A stretch of 64,000 nucleotides of DNA, from assembly GCA_037957365.1 (NCBI GenBank), contig JARHVA010000157.1, positions 3,108,501 to 3,172,500 of the forward strand. The letters run 5' to 3'. The notes below the pieces were generated by a model. That model was given only the letters and a program-made list of their open reading frames with translations. It had not been told where the DNA came from and made no database searches. The position numbers and the translations under genes were made by a program. Positions 62,380 through 64,000 of the stretch are shown here, piece by piece (position 1 is the stretch's first letter; each line of letters begins with the position of its first letter). This DNA comes from Torreya grandis. Taxonomy: Eukaryota > Streptophyta > Pinopsida > Cupressales > Taxaceae.

Positions 62380-62960
62380 TAATTTATTTATTTCAAACAC
62401 AAATTGAAGCTAATATAGGCAAAAGTGGTCAGCCTCCCCATTGTTATCTCTCATCAATAGCTAGGAAGCATCTAGTTCATAATTTCATGGTAGATTCAAG
62501 GGCTAGTAGTTCCATTATGCCTAAAAAGATAGTTGATGCTCTTGGCATAAATTATACCTGTGAATAAGGGAGTGGTTCATTTAGGTAGAACTATTATTCA
62601 AACAATAGGAATAATAAAATATTTAAATCTCACTATCCATGCTTTTCTCAGTTTATCAATTTCCCAAGATATCTTTGTTATTGACCTTCCCCCTTATTTT
62701 TCCATTTGCTTTTCATGAGTTTTTATAGTGAAAATGGGAGGATATTTGTCTACAGATTGGTCTCACATGTTTCTTAGAACTAGGTATGGGACAAGAGTAA
62801 TAATAAGAGCTAAGCCAATAACTAAGGATCATATTGAACCATACACCCCTTCTCCCATGAACATGAACCTCATATTACAATATCAAGAAGAAGAAATTGA
62901 TCATGAGGATGTAACTACTATAGAATATATTCGAGATATTATCTTAGATGAATGGTGATC
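62380..62960 (+). pseudogene. Element C aspartic protease, DSG changed to DSR
   Basis: The active-site segment reads HNFMVDSRASSSIMPKKIVD (Asp-Ser-Arg at 62,493-62,501), where relatives have D-S-G-A-S. After frame changes, the open stretch 62,728-62,958 carries KMGGYLSTDWSHMFLRTRYG and ITKDHIEPY, the usual tail of this protease group (gypsy, Tat/Athila side). The Gly to Arg change (GGG to AGG) would abolish the fireman's-grip geometry. RNase H begins only ~120 bp further on. Confidence 0.8.
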
Positions 62961-63076
62961 AACCTTCCAATTTGATCCTTATGACCATGTAGAATAAATT
63001 GGGTTGTGTACATATTATATACATGAGAATGATGCAATCATTCCCAATATCTTAAAACTAGTTGAAAATCTTCAAG

Positions 63077-63430
63077 GTATATGGCAATTATTTTTTGATG
63101 GTTCCATAAGTAGAAATGGATTTAGTGCAAGTGTTATCTTTGTATCTCCCTAAAAGGAGAGTTATTTTTATTATTTCATACTTTAGTTTAGTTTCAATAA
63201 CAATGTCGCTGAATATGAAGCCCTGATTTGAGGACTACACTAGCTAAAGAAATAAGGATAGAATCCCTATAGATATTTGGTGATAGAGAACTAATTGTTC
63301 ACCAAGTAAGATCTAGAAGCATGACTAAGAAAAAATTATTGAGATCTTATAAGAACATGGTATGGGACCTATTTGAAGATTTCATATCTCTAACTATTTA
63401 AGTAGTACCAAGATCATGAAAAAAATATGT
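63077..63430 (+). pseudogene. Element C RNase H, located upstream of reverse transcriptase
   Basis: The segments are GIWQLFFDGSISRNGFSASV (first catalytic Asp), then FNNNVAEYEALI (catalytic Glu), then IFGDRELIVHQV (third Asp retained at 63,282-63,284), then MTKKKLLRSYKNMVWDLFED. The order and spacing fit an archaeal-type RNase H of Tat-like elements. It directly follows the protease tail. The frame shifts after the EYE motif. Confidence 0.82.
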
Positions 63431-63499
63431 TAATCATATAACCTCAATGGGCTCCCAATACAACTTACTCGAGGAGATAAGCAAATAAAATAGCCAACA

Positions 63500-63835
63500 T
63501 GTAAAATTGGTGGTGAGACTATCTGTTCTTGATAATGTCACTAATTGGCAAGTCTTTGATAATGACCAAAAAATTATATACTTCTTGAGAGAAGAAGTTA
63601 AATTCTTTGATAGGAACCAACCTAAGCTCTAGGATCAATATGAGTATCAGATCATCCATCTAAAGATGCAAAATCTACCTATGGGTCTTGTTACATTAGA
63701 GAACATCTTCAATTTGGATGACTAGTTGAAAGGCAAGAAATAGAATATTTCAATCAATGAAGAGGACTACAAGCCAGTGGTCATCTCAAAAGGTAAAATA
63801 CTGAATCTAGGGAAGGTATGTAATGACTCTAAGAA
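63500..63835 (+). pseudogene. Element C linker between RNase H and RT
   Basis: A mostly open stretch reads VVRLSVLDNVTNWQVFDNDQ, then FLREEVKFFDRNQPKL, NLPMGLVTLENIFNLDD and YKPVVISKGKILNLGKVCND. This is pol linker text leading into reverse transcriptase. No catalytic motif is expected here. Confidence 0.65.
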
Positions 63836-64000
63836 ATAAAATTTTATTGCATTGTGCCAATAATTTGATGATAATTTTGCTTGGAGCTATCATGATCTAA
63901 GATGGTTCAATTCTAACTTAGCCTAGCATATAATAGAGTTGGATCCAAACACTCAGCTTATCAGACAAAATTAGAGGCCCATTAATTCAAATATTGAACC
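63836..64000 (+). pseudogene. Element C reverse transcriptase, N-terminal start (cut by window end)
   Basis: The text NFIALCQ-stop-FDDNFAWSYHDLRWF, then HIIELDPNTQLIRQN, then RPINSNIE is the conserved N-terminal approach to the gypsy RT domain (F-A-W-S-Y-x-D-L ... P-x-R-Q-K-x-R-x-x-N-P). The palm domain with its catalytic YxDD would lie beyond the window. Confidence 0.8.

Noticed and set aside
1..64000. Integrated plant virus (pararetrovirus) instead of retrotransposons
   Set aside because: Paired LTRs, PBS sites, target duplications and gag-type capsids define retrotransposons. No movement-protein or viral coat motif was seen.

Overview
The window looks like intergenic DNA from a large, AT-rich plant nuclear genome. 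It consists almost wholly of old, nested LTR retrotransposons. I found no intact host gene, rRNA, functional tRNA, CRISPR array or bacterial-style operon. Evidence for a plant is the pairing of Ty3/gypsy (Tat/Ogre-like) and Ty1/copia relics, primer sites of the TGGTATCAGAGC (initiator tRNA-Met) and TGGYGACTCC (tRNA-Arg-like) types, very long LTRs and strong CpG depletion. The density and age of the relics would suit a gymnosperm or another large-genome seed plant, but I cannot name the species.

Layout. (A) 1-14,091: two tandem copies of one Ty3/gypsy family in the order LTR-internal-LTR-internal-LTR. Each internal region keeps gag, protease and an RNase H but has no reverse transcriptase or integrase. 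14,092-20,226 is anonymous AT-rich DNA. (B) 20,227-28,816: a gag-only gypsy relic with two long direct repeats full of a ~60-bp repeat. One of these holds an intact 637-bp solo LTR with a perfect 5-bp target duplication. (Copia) A minus-strand copia-like LTR lies at 28,817-~29,900. A deleted plus-strand copia element with both LTRs (31,268-41,032) interrupts a repeat whose uninterrupted sister copy lies at 42,590-44,515. (X) 46,166-~49,790 is a long decayed coding region of unknown family. (C) ~49,800-64,000 is a gypsy element whose gag is split by a complete minus-strand LTR element (E, 51,494-60,934). C resumes at 60,935 and runs gag, protease, RNase H, then the start of reverse transcriptase at the window edge.

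The points most worth following are these: RNase H lies between protease and reverse transcriptase in C, with matching RT-less gag-PR-RNH units in A; a 73-nt tRNA-Arg-like sequence sits at the LTR of the A family, whose primer site is also tRNA-Arg-like; two long unrecognised coding relics occur (X, and the minus-strand ORF in E); and the stop codons in X are strongly skewed to TAG, as expected from deamination at methylated CHG sites. All genes here are relics and none is expected to make a full protein. Coordinates of decayed domains are approximate.
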